Part shown: piece after piece, positions 24,751-34,700 of the stretch
Position numbering within the stretch: the stretch's first letter is position 1
Layout: the number at the start of each line of letters is the position of its first letter
Translations under genes and position numbers: made by a program
Notes under the pieces: model-generated
The model's input: only the letters and a program-made list of their open reading frames with translations
What the model was told of the DNA's origin: nothing
Databases searched by the model: none
Source: Clostridium sp. CAG:678
GTDB lineage: Bacteria; Bacillota; Clostridia; Oscillospirales; Acutalibacteraceae
NCBI GenBank assembly: GCA_000431535.1
Contig: HF991822.1
Span: 77,164-141,163, forward strand
Length of the DNA stretch: 64,000 nt
Direction: 5' to 3'

Positions 24751-27700
24751 ATGCCGAAACGCACCGATATACATAAGATCCTTGTGATTGGATCCGGCCC
24801 GATCGTAATTGGCCAGGCTGCGGAATTTGACTATTCCGGTACTCAGGCTTGCCTTTCCCTGAAAGAAGAGGGGTATGAGGTCGTTCTCATAAACTCCAAC
24901 CCCGCTACGATTATGACGGATACCCAGATTGCAGATAAGGTTTATATGGAGCCGCTGACCCTGGAGTATGTTGCCAGAATCATCCGCCATGAGCGCCCGG
25001 ATGCGATCCTGCCCTCCCTCGGCGGCCAGACCGGTCTGAACCTTGCCGTGCAGCTTGCCAAAAAAGGCGTTTTAAAAGAATGTGATGTGGAGATTCTCGG
25101 CACGCGCTTTGAGGCAATCGAAAGAGCGGAGGACAGGGAACTGTTCAAGGAACTCTGTGAAAGCCTCGGCGAGCCGGTCCTTCCGTCCGATATCTGTGAT
25201 AATCTGGAAGACGGATTAAAAATTGCCAAAGAGATCGGCTATCCGGTTGTTTTGCGCCCTGCGTTTACGCTTGGCGGCACCGGCGGCGGTTTCGCGGACG
25301 ATGAGGAAGAGTGCCGCCTGATGCTCAAAAACGCGCTTGCGCTCTCTCCCGTGCATCAGGTGCTTGTGGAAAAAAGCATTAAAGGCTATAAAGAGATCGA
25401 ATATGAAGTGATGCGAGATGCCAACGATACGGCTATCACCATCTGTAATATGGAAAATATTGATCCCGTCGGGATCCATACGGGCGATTCCATTGTGGTA
25501 TGCCCGTCGCAGACCTTAACCAATAAAGAATACCAGATGCTGCGTGATTCTGCGCTGCGCATTATCCGCGAACTGAAAATCGAGGGCGGCTGCAATGTGC
25601 AGTTCGCGCTGGATCCCCATTCGTTCCAGTATTACCTGATCGAAGTCAATCCAAGGGTTTCGCGTTCTTCCGCGCTTGCGTCAAAAGCATCCGGTTATCC
25701 GATTGCAAGAGTTTCGGCAAAGATCGCCGTAGGTCTTCATCTGGATGAGATCCCGATTGCGAATACCCCGGCTTCGTTTGAACCTACGCTGGATTATGTT
25801 GTAACCAAAATCGCGCGTTTTCCGTTTGATAAGTTCACAGACGCCAACAACAGCCTGAACACCCAGATGAAAGCCACGGGAGAGGTTATGGCAATCGGCA
25901 GAACCATTGAGGAGAGCATCCTGAAAGCCGTGCGCTCCCTTGAAACCGGCGTCTGCCATATCTACAATAAAAAGTTTGACGGCTGGTCTGCCGAAAAACT
26001 GCTTGATTATATCAAGATCGGCACGGACGACAGATTATACGCCATTGCCCAGCTGATCCGCCTGAACGTGGACCCGGTGCTGATCTATAACGCCACAAAG
26101 ATAGATATGCTCTTTATTGAGAAGATCAAGAATATTGTTGAGTTTGAAAGTGTGATCAAGCAAAACAAGGGCAGCATTGAAGTGCTGAAAGACGCCAAAA
26201 AAATGGGCGTTTCAGATCAATATATCGGCATGTGCTGGGGCATGAGCGAAGGCGACGTGTTCAAACTGCGCAAGGAAAATAAGATCTTCCCGGTTTATAA
26301 GATGATCGATACCTGCGCATCGGAATTTGATTCCTATGTTCCGTATTTCTATTCCACGTATGAGGAGGAAAACGAGAGCATTGTTTCAGATAAGAAAAAA
26401 ATTGTGGTTCTCGGTTCCGGCCCCATCCGAATCGGGCAGGGCGTCGAATTTGATTATTCAACGGTTCACGCCATTTGGTCTATTCGGGATGCCGGCTATG
26501 AGGCAATCATCATCAACAACAACCCTGAAACGGTCTCCACGGATTATACCACGTCGGACAAGTTGTATTTTGAGCCGCTTACCGTGGAAGACGTTATGAA
26601 TGTTATTGAGCTGGAGCATCCGCTCGGTATTGTCGTTTCCCTCGGCGGTCAGACGGCAATCAATCTTGCGCCGCCGCTGGATGCGCTCGGTGTGCCGATC
26701 ATCGGTACGGATGTTCAGGCGATCGACCGCGCGGAAAACAGGGATTCGTTTGAAAAAGTAATGAATGAGCTCGGTATTCCGCAGCCGAAAGGTCTTGCCG
26801 TTACAGATATTGAGGAGGGCGTTCGTGTTGCCGAAAGAATCGGATATCCCGTTCTGGTGCGCCCCTCATTCGTGCTCGGCGGCAGAGCCATGCAGATTGT
26901 TGCCAATGAGGAGAGTTTGCGCCATTATCTGCAAACAGCCGTTGAGATCAATACGGAGCAGCCTGTTTTGGTGGATAAATATATTATGGGCAAGGAACTG
27001 GAAGTGGACGCCATCTGCGATGGTAAAGACGTGTTTATTCCCGGCATCATGGAGCACGTGGAAAGAACCGGCGTGCACAGCGGCGACTCTATATCCATCT
27101 ATCCCACTTTCTCCGTCTCTCAGGCAGTAAAAGATAAGATTATTGATTATACTGTAAAACTCGGAAAGGCTATCAACATCGTCGGCCTTTATAACATCCA
27201 GTTTATTGCGGATTCGAACGATGATGTTTACGTTATAGAAGTGAATCCGCGTTCCTCCAGAACGGTGCCGTTCCTTTCCAAGGCAACCTCCATTCCGATG
27301 GCGGATATCGCCACCAGGGTGATCCTCGGCCACAGCCTGAAAGACCAGGGCATTACTGAGGTATACCCTGCAGAAAAGAAACGCTGGTATGTAAAGGCGC
27401 CTGCGTTCTCTTTCTCCAAACTGAAGGGCATGGATACGTATCTTTCGCCTGAAATGAAATCAACCGGCGAGGCGATCGGTTATGATAAATCTCTGACCCG
27501 CGCCCTCTATAAAGCCATTCAGGCAAGCGGCATGAATGTTTCCAATTACGGCACGGTGCTTGTTACCATAGCGGATAATGATAAGGAAGCCGCGCTTCCG
27601 CTTATCAAGCGTTTTTATGACCTCGGCTTTAATATTGAGGCAACGGAGGGCACGGCGAAGTTCCTGAAGAAACACGGTATTCGCACACGTGTGCGCGCCA

Positions 27701-27936
27701 AACTTACGGAGGATGACAGCGATGAGATCCTTAAGGCGCTGCGGCAGGGGCATATCTCCTATGTGATCAACACCATAGATATCAGCCATGGGGACAGCCA
27801 TTCGGACGGTTCAGAGATCCGCCGCGCGGCTGTTGAAAACAATGTTACAATGTTTACGTCTCTGGATACGGTCAAAGTTCTGCTCGATGTGCTGGAGGAG
27901 ATCACACTTGGCGTATCCACGATAGACGCGGAGTAA
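24751..27936 (+). CDS. carB: Carbamoyl-phosphate synthase large subunit
   Basis: Makes carbamoyl phosphate from bicarbonate, ammonia and two ATP. 1061 residues, the usual length. Two homologous halves are visible: both open with a VxGSGPIxIGQ motif ([16 protein letters not shown] near residue 17, [16 protein letters not shown] near 564) and both carry ATP-grasp motifs ([32 protein letters not shown]). The C-terminal ~130 residues form the MGS-like allosteric domain that binds UMP or ornithine in relatives. Start lies 1 base after the carA stop. No frameshift seen. Confidence 0.98.
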   Translation: MPKRTDIHKILVIGSGPIVIGQAAEFDYSGTQACLSLKEEGYEVVLINSNPATIMTDTQIADKVYMEPLTLEYVARIIRHERPDAILPSLGGQTGLNLAVQLAKKGVLKECDVEILGTRFEAIERAEDRELFKELCESLGEPVLPSDICDNLEDGLKIAKEIGYPVVLRPAFTLGGTGGGFADDEEECRLMLKNALALSPVHQVLVEKSIKGYKEIEYEVMRDANDTAITICNMENIDPVGIHTGDSIVVCPSQTLTNKEYQMLRDSALRIIRELKIEGGCNVQFALDPHSFQYYLIEVNPRVSRSSALASKASGYPIARVSAKIAVGLHLDEIPIANTPASFEPTLDYVVTKIARFPFDKFTDANNSLNTQMKATGEVMAIGRTIEESILKAVRSLETGVCHIYNKKFDGWSAEKLLDYIKIGTDDRLYAIAQLIRLNVDPVLIYNATKIDMLFIEKIKNIVEFESVIKQNKGSIEVLKDAKKMGVSDQYIGMCWGMSEGDVFKLRKENKIFPVYKMIDTCASEFDSYVPYFYSTYEEENESIVSDKKKIVVLGSGPIRIGQGVEFDYSTVHAIWSIRDAGYEAIIINNNPETVSTDYTTSDKLYFEPLTVEDVMNVIELEHPLGIVVSLGGQTAINLAPPLDALGVPIIGTDVQAIDRAENRDSFEKVMNELGIPQPKGLAVTDIEEGVRVAERIGYPVLVRPSFVLGGRAMQIVANEESLRHYLQTAVEINTEQPVLVDKYIMGKELEVDAICDGKDVFIPGIMEHVERTGVHSGDSISIYPTFSVSQAVKDKIIDYTVKLGKAINIVGLYNIQFIADSNDDVYVIEVNPRSSRTVPFLSKATSIPMADIATRVILGHSLKDQGITEVYPAEKKRWYVKAPAFSFSKLKGMDTYLSPEMKSTGEAIGYDKSLTRALYKAIQASGMNVSNYGTVLVTIADNDKEAALPLIKRFYDLGFNIEATEGTAKFLKKHGIRTRVRAKLTEDDSDEILKALRQGHISYVINTIDISHGDSHSDGSEIRRAAVENNVTMFTSLDTVKVLLDVLEEITLGVSTIDAE

Positions 27937-27942
27937 ACGGCT

Positions 27943-28671
27943 ATGTATAAAAACAGTGCTTATAAAATCTTGTCAAACATACCGCTTACCGCGGATGTGT
28001 ATGAAATGCGGCTGGAGGGCGATACGCAGTATCTTACTGCGCCCGGTCAGTTCATCAATATCAAACTGAACGGCAGATTCCTTCGCCGCCCCATATCGGT
28101 CTGCGATTATAGTGAAAACGAGATCGTGATCATTTATAAAGTTGTTGGCGGCGGAACTGCGCAGATGGCAGGTCTTGCAGCCGGTGAAACGCTGGACTGC
28201 CTGACCGGTCTCGGAAACGGCTACGATATCTCAAAGTCGAAAAAACCGCTCGTGATCGGCGGCGGTGTGGGTGTGCCTCCTCTTTATCATCTTACGAAAT
28301 GCCTTTTAAAGGACGGGCAGAGCCCCACGGTTGTGCTCGGTTTCAATAAGAAAGAAGAGAGCTTTTATGAAGAGGAGTTCAAGGCGCTCGGCGTTCCGGT
28401 CATTATTGCCACGGCAGACGGCTCTTACGGCGTAAAAGGCTTTGTAACGGATGCTATGCCGCAAGATTATGATTATTTTTACACCTGCGGTCCCATGCCT
28501 ATGTTTAAGGCAATCGAAAGTAAAGTTCAAACTTCCGGGCAGTACAGTTTTGAGGAGCGTATGGGCTGCGGTTTCGGCGCGTGCATGGGCTGCTCGTGCA
28601 AAACAAAGTACGGCAGCAAACGCATCTGCAAGGACGGCCCCGTCCTTTACAGGGAGGAGATAATATGGTAG
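27943..28671 (+). CDS. pyrK: Dihydroorotate dehydrogenase electron-transfer subunit
   Basis: Partner of PyrD type 1B. Carries electrons from dihydroorotate to NAD+ through FAD and a [2Fe-2S] cluster. 242 residues. FAD-binding RRPISVCD, the NAD-site GGGVGVPPL and the C-terminal cluster ligands in CGFGACMGCSC plus a final Cys (KRICKDGP) are all present. Starts 6 bases after carB and overlaps pyrD by 7 bases, so the two subunits are made together. Confidence 0.96.
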   Translation: MYKNSAYKILSNIPLTADVYEMRLEGDTQYLTAPGQFINIKLNGRFLRRPISVCDYSENEIVIIYKVVGGGTAQMAGLAAGETLDCLTGLGNGYDISKSKKPLVIGGGVGVPPLYHLTKCLLKDGQSPTVVLGFNKKEESFYEEEFKALGVPVIIATADGSYGVKGFVTDAMPQDYDYFYTCGPMPMFKAIESKVQTSGQYSFEERMGCGFGACMGCSCKTKYGSKRICKDGPVLYREEIIW

Positions 28672-29576
28672 ATCTTTCCGTTGATCTTTGCGGCATGCAT
28701 ATGGAGAATCCCGTTGTGCCCGCCAGCGGCACGTTTGGGTTCGGCAAAGAATTTAAGGATTTTTATGATATCAATATGCTCGGCTCGTTTTCCTTTAAGG
28801 GCACAACAAAAGAGCCGCGTTTCGGCAATCCCACGCCGCGTATCGCGGAATGCACAGAGGGCATGATCAATGCCGTTGGCCTGCAAAACCCCGGCGTTCA
28901 TCATGTGATCGAGCATGAACTGCCGGAAATGAAGCAGTATTTTCACAAGAAAGTGATTGCCAATGTCAGCGGCTTTTCGGTAGAGGAGTATGCCTACACC
29001 TGCGCTCTGCTGGATCAGGAGGAGCAGGTCGGTATTCTGGAAGTCAATGTCAGCTGCCCGAATGTACACGGCGGCGGTATGAGCTTCGGCACGGATCCGC
29101 AGTGCGCAGCAGAGGTAACTAAGACTGTGAAAGCGGTCACCTCCAAACCGGTATTTATTAAACTTTCCCCGAATGTTACAGATATTGTTTCCATTGCAAA
29201 AGCGTGCGAGGATGCCGGTGCAGACGGCATCTGCCTGATCAATACACTGCTTGGCATGCGGGTGGATATCAAAAGAAGATCTGCTGTGATCGCAAACAAA
29301 ATGGGCGGCTTTTCCGGCAGAGCGGTCTTTCCCGTTGCCGTCAGAATGGTGTATCAGGTTGCAAAGGCGTGCCGGATCCCGGTCATGGGCTGCGGCGGCG
29401 TTGCTTCGGCACAGGATGTTGTGGAAATGATGATGGCAGGCGCAACCGCCGTTCAGGTGGGCGCGGCAAATCTGATTGATCCGTATGTCTGCAAAAAGAT
29501 CATAGAAGAACTGCCGAAAGTCTGTGAAGACCTCGGCATTGAAAAAATCAGCGATATTATAGGAGTGGTGGATTAA
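28665..29576 (+). CDS. pyrD: Dihydroorotate dehydrogenase, catalytic subunit (type 1B)
   Basis: Oxidises dihydroorotate to orotate with FMN. 303 residues. The opening [16 protein letters not shown] and the active-site [11 protein letters not shown], with the catalytic cysteine of class 1 enzymes, mark it as type 1B, which fits its neighbour pyrK. FMN-binding [10 protein letters not shown] and [10 protein letters not shown] are intact. AGGGAGG lies 5-6 bases before ATG 28665, inside the end of pyrK. Confidence 0.97.
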   Translation: MVDLSVDLCGMHMENPVVPASGTFGFGKEFKDFYDINMLGSFSFKGTTKEPRFGNPTPRIAECTEGMINAVGLQNPGVHHVIEHELPEMKQYFHKKVIANVSGFSVEEYAYTCALLDQEEQVGILEVNVSCPNVHGGGMSFGTDPQCAAEVTKTVKAVTSKPVFIKLSPNVTDIVSIAKACEDAGADGICLINTLLGMRVDIKRRSAVIANKMGGFSGRAVFPVAVRMVYQVAKACRIPVMGCGGVASAQDVVEMMMAGATAVQVGAANLIDPYVCKKIIEELPKVCEDLGIEKISDIIGVVD

Positions 29577-30274
29577 TGGGAAAAGATGTAATTATTGCCT
29601 GTGATTTCAACAGCAAAAAAGCAACCTTCGATTTTCTGGATCAGTTTACAGAAGAAAAACCGTTTGTAAAGATCGGCATGGAACTTTTTTATGCGGAGGG
29701 CCCTTCTATTGTGCGTGATATCAAGGCAAGAGGGCACAAGATCTTTTTGGATCTGAAACTGCATGATATTCCGAACACCGTTAAAAAGGCAATGCGCGTT
29801 TTGCGCGATCTGGATGTGGATATGACGAATCTGCACGCTGCCGGCACCATCGAAATGATGAAAGCCGCCATCGAAGGCCTTACCCGTGCGGACGGCACAA
29901 GACCGATCCTGATTGCGGTTACCCAGCTGACTTCCACCAGCGAGGAGAGAATGCAGAATGAGCTCCTGATTCAGGCGTCCATCAACGATACGATCGTAAA
30001 ATATGCGGAAAATGCGAAAACGGCAGGGCTTGACGGCGTTGTCTGCTCTCCGCTCGAATCCGGCATGGTCAAAATTGCCTGCGGCGCGGATTTTCTTACG
30101 GTTACGCCCGGCGTTCGGTTTGCAGACGGAGAAGTGGGGGATCAGGTGCGCGTTACAACGCCTGAAAAAGCAAAAGAGATCGGTTCCGATTATATTGTAG
30201 TGGGCAGACCCATTACACAGGCAGAGGATCCCGTTGCCGCTTACCGCCGCTGTGTAAAAGAATTTGTCGGCTGA
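29576..30274 (+). CDS. pyrF: Orotidine-5'-phosphate decarboxylase
   Basis: Last step to UMP. 232 residues, the short bacterial form. Substrate Asp in ACDFNS near residue 10 and the catalytic Lys-Asp array in [11 protein letters not shown] (about residues 59-69) are present, as is the phosphate-binding VGRPIT near the end. Its ATG shares one base with the pyrD stop (TAATG), so it is coupled. Confidence 0.97.
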   Translation: MGKDVIIACDFNSKKATFDFLDQFTEEKPFVKIGMELFYAEGPSIVRDIKARGHKIFLDLKLHDIPNTVKKAMRVLRDLDVDMTNLHAAGTIEMMKAAIEGLTRADGTRPILIAVTQLTSTSEERMQNELLIQASINDTIVKYAENAKTAGLDGVVCSPLESGMVKIACGADFLTVTPGVRFADGEVGDQVRVTTPEKAKEIGSDYIVVGRPITQAEDPVAAYRRCVKEFVG

Positions 30275-30311
30275 GGGGCTTAAGAAATAACGTTCTGAAA
30301 GGAAGGGCATT

Positions 30312-30968
30312 ATGGTAGAGTATAAAAAAGAGTTTATTCAGTTTCTTGAAAACGCCGGCGTTTTGAAGTTCGGCGATTTTACCGCCAAAAGCGGCAGAAA
30401 GATTCCGTATTTCATCAATGCCGGCGATATCAAGACCGGTGAGCAGATCAAAAAACTCGGCGAGTTTTACGCAAAGGCGTATCTTGATAAACTAGGCAAA
30501 AAAAAGGCGGTCCTTTACGGCCCGGCTTATAAAGGTATTCCGATTGCCGTGTCCGTCTCCGTTGCGCTTGCAAACCACGGCATGGATCTTCCGTTCTTCT
30601 TTAACAGAAAAGAAGAAAAGGATCACGGTGAAGGCGGCGTGTTCGTTGGCTATACGCCAAAATCCGGCGAGGATATCGTGATCGTGGAGGATGTTGTAAC
30701 TGCCGGCACCGCCATCCGGGAAAGCATGTCAATCCTCTCTAAACTGAACGGAACCAAAGTGGACGCCGTTTTTGTTATGGTGGACCGCAAGGAAAAAGGG
30801 CAAACGGAAAAGTCCGCAATTGCGGAAGTCGGGGAGGAATACGGTTTTCCGGTGTATTCTATTGTGGATGTTTATGATATTATCGAATATCTTGAAGCGG
30901 ATGAAAGCAACCGTGAGCACGTGGAGCGCATAAAGAAATATCTGGAAACTTACGGCGCGAAAAACTGA
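30312..30968 (+). CDS. pyrE: Orotate phosphoribosyltransferase
   Basis: Joins orotate and PRPP to give OMP. 218 residues. The PRPP-binding signature IVIVEDVVTAGTA lies at about residues 117-129. The catalytic loop around FFFNRKEEKDHGEGG matches the family. Start follows AAAGGAAGGG by about 5 bases. It is separated from pyrF by 37 bases, the largest gap in the operon. Confidence 0.97.
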   Translation: MVEYKKEFIQFLENAGVLKFGDFTAKSGRKIPYFINAGDIKTGEQIKKLGEFYAKAYLDKLGKKKAVLYGPAYKGIPIAVSVSVALANHGMDLPFFFNRKEEKDHGEGGVFVGYTPKSGEDIVIVEDVVTAGTAIRESMSILSKLNGTKVDAVFVMVDRKEKGQTEKSAIAEVGEEYGFPVYSIVDVYDIIEYLEADESNREHVERIKKYLETYGAKN

Positions 30969-30986
30969 CGGGAAAGGACAGATTAA

Positions 30987-31913
30987 ATGCGGCATTTACT
31001 TGATACAACCGATCTTTCGGTGGAAGAGATCAATACTATCATCGCGCTTGCGGATGATATTATTGCAGATAAAAAGAAATACGCCAAAGTCTGCGAAGGC
31101 AAAAAACTTGCCACCTTGTTTTTTGAGCCAAGCACAAGAACCCGGCTTTCGTTTGAGGCGGCAATGCTGGAACTCGGCGGCAGCGTGCTCGGCTTTTCAG
31201 AGGCAAATTCCTCTTCCGCGTCAAAAGGGGAGACTGTGGAGGATACAATACGCGTGGTCTCCTGCTATGCGGATATCATCGCCATGCGCCATCCGGTGGA
31301 GGGCGCGCCGAAAGTGGCGTCCTATACTTCGCTCGTTCCTGTGATCAACGCGGGCGACGGAGGGCACAGCCACCCCACGCAGACGATGACCGATCTTTTA
31401 ACCATTCACAGGGAAAAGGGTTCTTTTGAAAATCTTACCATCGGCCTTTGCGGAGATCTGAAATTCGGCAGAACGGTGCATAGCCTTGTAAAAGCGGTGA
31501 GCAGGTATCGGAATATCAGATTTGTGCTTATCTCTCCAAAAGAACTTTCCATGCCGGATTATATTAAATCTGATTATCTGGATGCAAACGGCATTCCGTA
31601 TATGGAAGTGGAAAAAATGGAGGATGTTATGTCGGATCTGGATATCCTTTATATGACCCGTGTGCAGCGGGAAAGATTCTTTTCCGAAGATGAATATCTG
31701 AAACATAAGGATGCTTTTATTCTGGATCTTAACAAACTGAAAAACGCCAAAAAAGATCTTACGATCATGCACCCGCTTCCAAGGGTGAACGAGATCGCGC
31801 GCGAGGTGGATTCAGATCCGCGCGCAAAATATTTTGAGCAGGCAATGAACGGAAAATATATCCGAATGGCGCTGATCATAACGCTGCTCAGATGGGCGGG
31901 TGAACTGGAATGA
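30987..31913 (+). CDS. pyrB: Aspartate carbamoyltransferase, catalytic chain
   Basis: Joins carbamoyl phosphate and aspartate, the committed pyrimidine step. 308 residues. Carbamoyl-phosphate motif FFEPSTRTR (about 46-54), the mobile loop SSSASKGET, and [11 protein letters not shown] are intact. With pyrI next to it, overlapping by 4 bases, it should form the E. coli-like regulated holoenzyme rather than the free trimer of Bacillus. Confidence 0.97.
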   Translation: MRHLLDTTDLSVEEINTIIALADDIIADKKKYAKVCEGKKLATLFFEPSTRTRLSFEAAMLELGGSVLGFSEANSSSASKGETVEDTIRVVSCYADIIAMRHPVEGAPKVASYTSLVPVINAGDGGHSHPTQTMTDLLTIHREKGSFENLTIGLCGDLKFGRTVHSLVKAVSRYRNIRFVLISPKELSMPDYIKSDYLDANGIPYMEVEKMEDVMSDLDILYMTRVQRERFFSEDEYLKHKDAFILDLNKLKNAKKDLTIMHPLPRVNEIAREVDSDPRAKYFEQAMNGKYIRMALIITLLRWAGELE

Positions 31914-32320
31914 AAATTGATAAGATCGAAAACGGCTATGTGCTGGATCATATTTCCGCAGGCAGCGGCATGAAAGTCTATGAAGCGCTCGGGCTCGCAA
32001 ATCAGAAATGCCAGGTGGCAATCATTCAGAATGCAAAGAGCGAAAAACTCGGCGTTAAGGATATTATTAAAGTTAATGAACTGATCGATCTGGATCTGGA
32101 TGTGCTTGCGTTTATTGATAAAAACATAACTGTGAATATCATAAAAGACGGTATTGCAAGCAAAAAAACGCTTACACCGCCAAAACGGATCGTCAATGTG
32201 GCAAAATGCCCGAATCCACGCTGTATTTCCAATGTGGAGGAGGGTGTGAACTACGAGTTCGCCCTTACGGATGATAAGGGCACATACCGCTGTATCTATT
32301 GCGAAACCAAAATCAAATAA
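31910..32320 (+). CDS. pyrI: Aspartate carbamoyltransferase, regulatory chain
   Basis: Binds nucleotide effectors (CTP, ATP in E. coli) and a structural zinc. 136 residues, slightly shorter than the ~150 of enterics. The allosteric N-terminal domain is followed by a zinc domain with four cysteines: CPNPRC and, after 24 residues, CIYC. The ATGA overlap with pyrB gives equal synthesis of both chains. Last gene of the pyrimidine operon. It suggests feedback control of the enzyme in place of a visible transcription attenuator. Confidence 0.95.
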   Translation: MKIDKIENGYVLDHISAGSGMKVYEALGLANQKCQVAIIQNAKSEKLGVKDIIKVNELIDLDLDVLAFIDKNITVNIIKDGIASKKTLTPPKRIVNVAKCPNPRCISNVEEGVNYEFALTDDKGTYRCIYCETKIK

Positions 32321-32333
32321 ATCTAAATATATA

Positions 32334-32373
32334 ATAAAAAAGGTCTCCAATCAAAAGCGGAGACCTTTTTGCT
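32334..32373. terminator. Terminator of the pyrimidine operon (bidirectional)
   Basis: Stem AAAAAGGTCTCC / GGAGACCTTTTT (32336-32347 and 32359-32370). The minus-strand side also has a T-run, serving the zinc-ribbon gene. Confidence 0.88.
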
Positions 32374-32391
32374 TTTATTTTTTCATGCTAA

Positions 32392-32676
32392 TTAAAGCGC
32401 GCCGTTTTCCTGAAGTTTGGCGTAGCACTCGCTGCAGTAAACCGGGCGGTCGTCTTTCGGCTCAAACGGAACCTGGCATGCGGCGCCGCAGTTGGCGCAT
32501 ACAGCGTCGTGCATCACGCGGGATGCCTTGATTGCCGCTTTTTTTGCCGCTCTGCATTCCTTGCATCTAACAGGTTCGTTCTCAAAGCCTTTTTCGGCAT
32601 AGAATTCCTGCTCGCCGGCAGTAAAAACAAATTCTTTGCCGCAGTCTTTGCAAACTAATGTTTTGTCTTCATACAT
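32392..32676 (-). CDS. Small zinc-ribbon protein
   Basis: A 94-residue soluble protein with four CxxC pairs: CKDC and CKEC (residues ~9-40), then CANC and CSEC (~61-84), so it can bind two zinc ions. It resembles the clostridial zinc-ribbon proteins with a CxDCGxxFxFTxGEQxFY opening. Their role is not known, though the fold suggests nucleic acid or protein binding. ATG 32676 has GAGAGG 7 bases upstream. It lies between the pyr operon terminator and a sigma-factor gene on the same strand, 54 bases downstream of that gene, and could be co-transcribed. Confidence 0.8.
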   Translation of the reverse strand: MYEDKTLVCKDCGKEFVFTAGEQEFYAEKGFENEPVRCKECRAAKKAAIKASRVMHDAVCANCGAACQVPFEPKDDRPVYCSECYAKLQENGAL

Positions 32677-32730
32677 GATTTTACCTCTCAAAAATAGATT
32701 TGCCGTTTTGCGGCAGGCACGGGATGTGAT

Positions 32731-33303
32731 TCAGAAGGAAACTTCTTTCAGTTTCTTTCTTATACGCTGCAAAGCATTATCTATCGCCTTGGGGCTTTTA
32801 TGCAGCCTTTTGGCGATTTCGTTGTAACTGCAACCAACCAAAAATAATCTCAATACGCCGTTTTCCAATTTTGAGAGACTTTTATCAAGCTGCTGTAATA
32901 ACAATGAAACGCTTTCCCCCGCAAGGAAAGAATCTTCGGCGCTTAAAGAATTTCGTTTCCCGTCAACAAATTCCTTTTCAAACGGAACAACATCCTTTTT
33001 CGGAATATCTTTTTGCCTGTTCACTTTGCGAAGCGCCGTTTGCATGGAGTTATATACACACGTATATGCGTAGGAAAGAAAAGGAATTCCGCGCCTTGGA
33101 TTATAAGATTTGATCGCGGCAAGCAGACCGATCATACCCTCCTGCATCAGATCTTCCTGTTCAATTGCGGCATTCGTCCAGCCGGATGCCGTTTTCACTG
33201 CAATATACTTGTATTTCTTGATAATGAAGTCTGCTGCCTCACTATCTCCTTCTTTGGCAAGTTTAAGAATATCCGTTTCATTCAGATTACTAAATTTTTC
33301 CAT
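32731..33303 (-). CDS. Sigma-70-family sigma factor, SigH-like
   Basis: A 190-residue sigma factor. Region 2 holds EQEDLMQEGMIGLLAAIKSYNPRRG...FLSYAYTCVYNSM (about 47-90) for -10 recognition, and region 4 has a helix-turn-helix with YNEIAKRLHKSPKAIDNALQRIRKKL at the end. Region 1.1 and 3 are missing, as in SigH. Length and the NRQKDIP stretch after region 2 resemble sporulation sigma-H (about 210 residues), but the match is loose, so an ECF-like alternative remains open. GGAGG lies 5 bases before ATG 33303. No anti-sigma gene is adjacent. Confidence 0.75.
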   Translation of the reverse strand: MEKFSNLNETDILKLAKEGDSEAADFIIKKYKYIAVKTASGWTNAAIEQEDLMQEGMIGLLAAIKSYNPRRGIPFLSYAYTCVYNSMQTALRKVNRQKDIPKKDVVPFEKEFVDGKRNSLSAEDSFLAGESVSLLLQQLDKSLSKLENGVLRLFLVGCSYNEIAKRLHKSPKAIDNALQRIRKKLKEVSF

Positions 33304-33389
33304 AATATCCTCCGACTTACCTGATTCTATAATATAACAATCCTTTTCTAATGTCAAGCAAAGTGCGTAAAATACTTTTTAATGCGGAA

Positions 33390-34484
33390 TTATACATTAA
33401 ATCGGAATTCTACAATATCTCCGTCCTGCATTATATAATCCTTGCCTTCGCTTCGGATCAGCCCTTTTTCCTTGCAGGCGTTCATAGATCCGTTTGCCAT
33501 CAGGTCGTCAAAGGAAACAACCTCGGCGCGAATGAAACCGCGCTCAAAATCGCTGTGGATCTTTCCTGCCGCCTGGGGCGCTTTCGTGCCTTTTTTGATC
33601 GTCCAGGCGCGCACTTCTTTTTTGCCGGCAGTAAGAAATGAGATCAACCCAAGCAGGCTGTAACTTTTTTGGATCAGCCTGTCCAGTCCGCTCTTTTCCA
33701 AACCGAGATCGGCAAGAAACATCTTTTTGTCTTCTTCGTCAAGCGTGGCAATCTCCGCCTCTGTTTCTGCGCATATGGCAAGTGTTTCAGCGCCTTCTTC
33801 CGCGGCGATCGCCTGAACGGTGTTGTAATTTCTGTTGCTGTCAATGCCGTTCGCAAAGTCTTCGTCACTCATATTGCAGGCATAAATGACCGGTTTGATC
33901 GTAAGCAGGGAAACTTCTTTCAGATACTCGCGCTCATCGTCTGAGATCTCACAGCTCCTGGCAGTTTTGCCGCCTTCCATTTCGCTGTAAAGCCTTTCTA
34001 AAAAGTCCGCTTCAGGCGCAATGGTCTTATCGCCTTTCATCGCTTTTTTTCTGCTGTCTATTCTGCGGCTGAGTATATCCAGATCAGAGAGAATCAGTTC
34101 CAGATTGATCGTTTCAATGTCTCGTTTCGGGTCAATGCTTCCGTCCACGTGCGTAATATCGTCATTTTCAAAACAGCGCACAACGTGAATGATCGCGTCC
34201 ACTTCCCGGATATGGCTCAAAAATTTATTTCCGAGTCCCTCGCCCTTGCTTGCGCCTTTAACAAGGCCGGCAATATCAACAAATTCTATAGATGCCGGTG
34301 TGAATTTATCCGGCTGATACATTTCGGCAAGTTTATCCAGTCTTTCGTCCGGAACGCTTACCATGCCCACATTTGGTTCTATGGTGCAAAAAGGGTAGTT
34401 CGCGCTCTGTGCGCCTGCGTTTGTGATCGCGTTAAACAGCGTGCTTTTTCCAACATTCGGCAGCCCCACGATTCCGAGTTTCAT
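33390..34484 (-). CDS. ychF: YchF/OLA1-family GTPase-like ATPase
   Basis: A 364-residue Obg-family P-loop NTPase that prefers ATP and binds ribosomes. G1 motif GLPNVGKST (residues 6-14), DIAG in G3 and the C-terminal TGS domain (~280-364, with EVVSFDDLMANG) are all in place. In E. coli it is linked to oxidative-stress control. The usual NKxD of GTPases is changed (CNMSDEDF), as typical for this family. GGAGAACCG precedes the ATG. Monocistronic. Confidence 0.95.
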   Translation of the reverse strand: MKLGIVGLPNVGKSTLFNAITNAGAQSANYPFCTIEPNVGMVSVPDERLDKLAEMYQPDKFTPASIEFVDIAGLVKGASKGEGLGNKFLSHIREVDAIIHVVRCFENDDITHVDGSIDPKRDIETINLELILSDLDILSRRIDSRKKAMKGDKTIAPEADFLERLYSEMEGGKTARSCEISDDEREYLKEVSLLTIKPVIYACNMSDEDFANGIDSNRNYNTVQAIAAEEGAETLAICAETEAEIATLDEEDKKMFLADLGLEKSGLDRLIQKSYSLLGLISFLTAGKKEVRAWTIKKGTKAPQAAGKIHSDFERGFIRAEVVSFDDLMANGSMNACKEKGLIRSEGKDYIMQDGDIVEFRFNV

Positions 34485-34630
34485 AGTCGGTTCTCCTTAG
34501 TCTTTCAATTTTAATCATTATATAGTATATAACACGCAAAATGATTTGGCAAGAATTAATTGCCGGATAAAAGCGGTTTTCACTTTTTTGCGATATTTTT
34601 CGCGCAGGGCTTTCAGGTAAAAATATAGCC

Positions 34631-34659
34631 TTGACTTTGCGGCATAAAAATACTAAAAT
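34631..34659 (+). promoter_or_regulatory. Promoter of ilvB-ilvN-leuC-leuD
   Basis: TTGACT (34631-34636), 17-base spacer, TAAAAT (34654-34659). Leader of ~35 bases, with no T-box. Confidence 0.7.
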
Positions 34660-34676
34660 ATCTATAAATATTTTAG
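34653..34676. promoter_or_regulatory. Palindromic operator over the ilv promoter -10
   Basis: Arms CTAAAATAT (34653-34661) and ATATTTTAG (34668-34676) are exact complements around 6 bases. The site covers the -10 and the expected start point, so a bound protein would block initiation. Confidence 0.6.
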
Positions 34677-34700
34677 ATGTGATATAACGGAGGGATTGTA

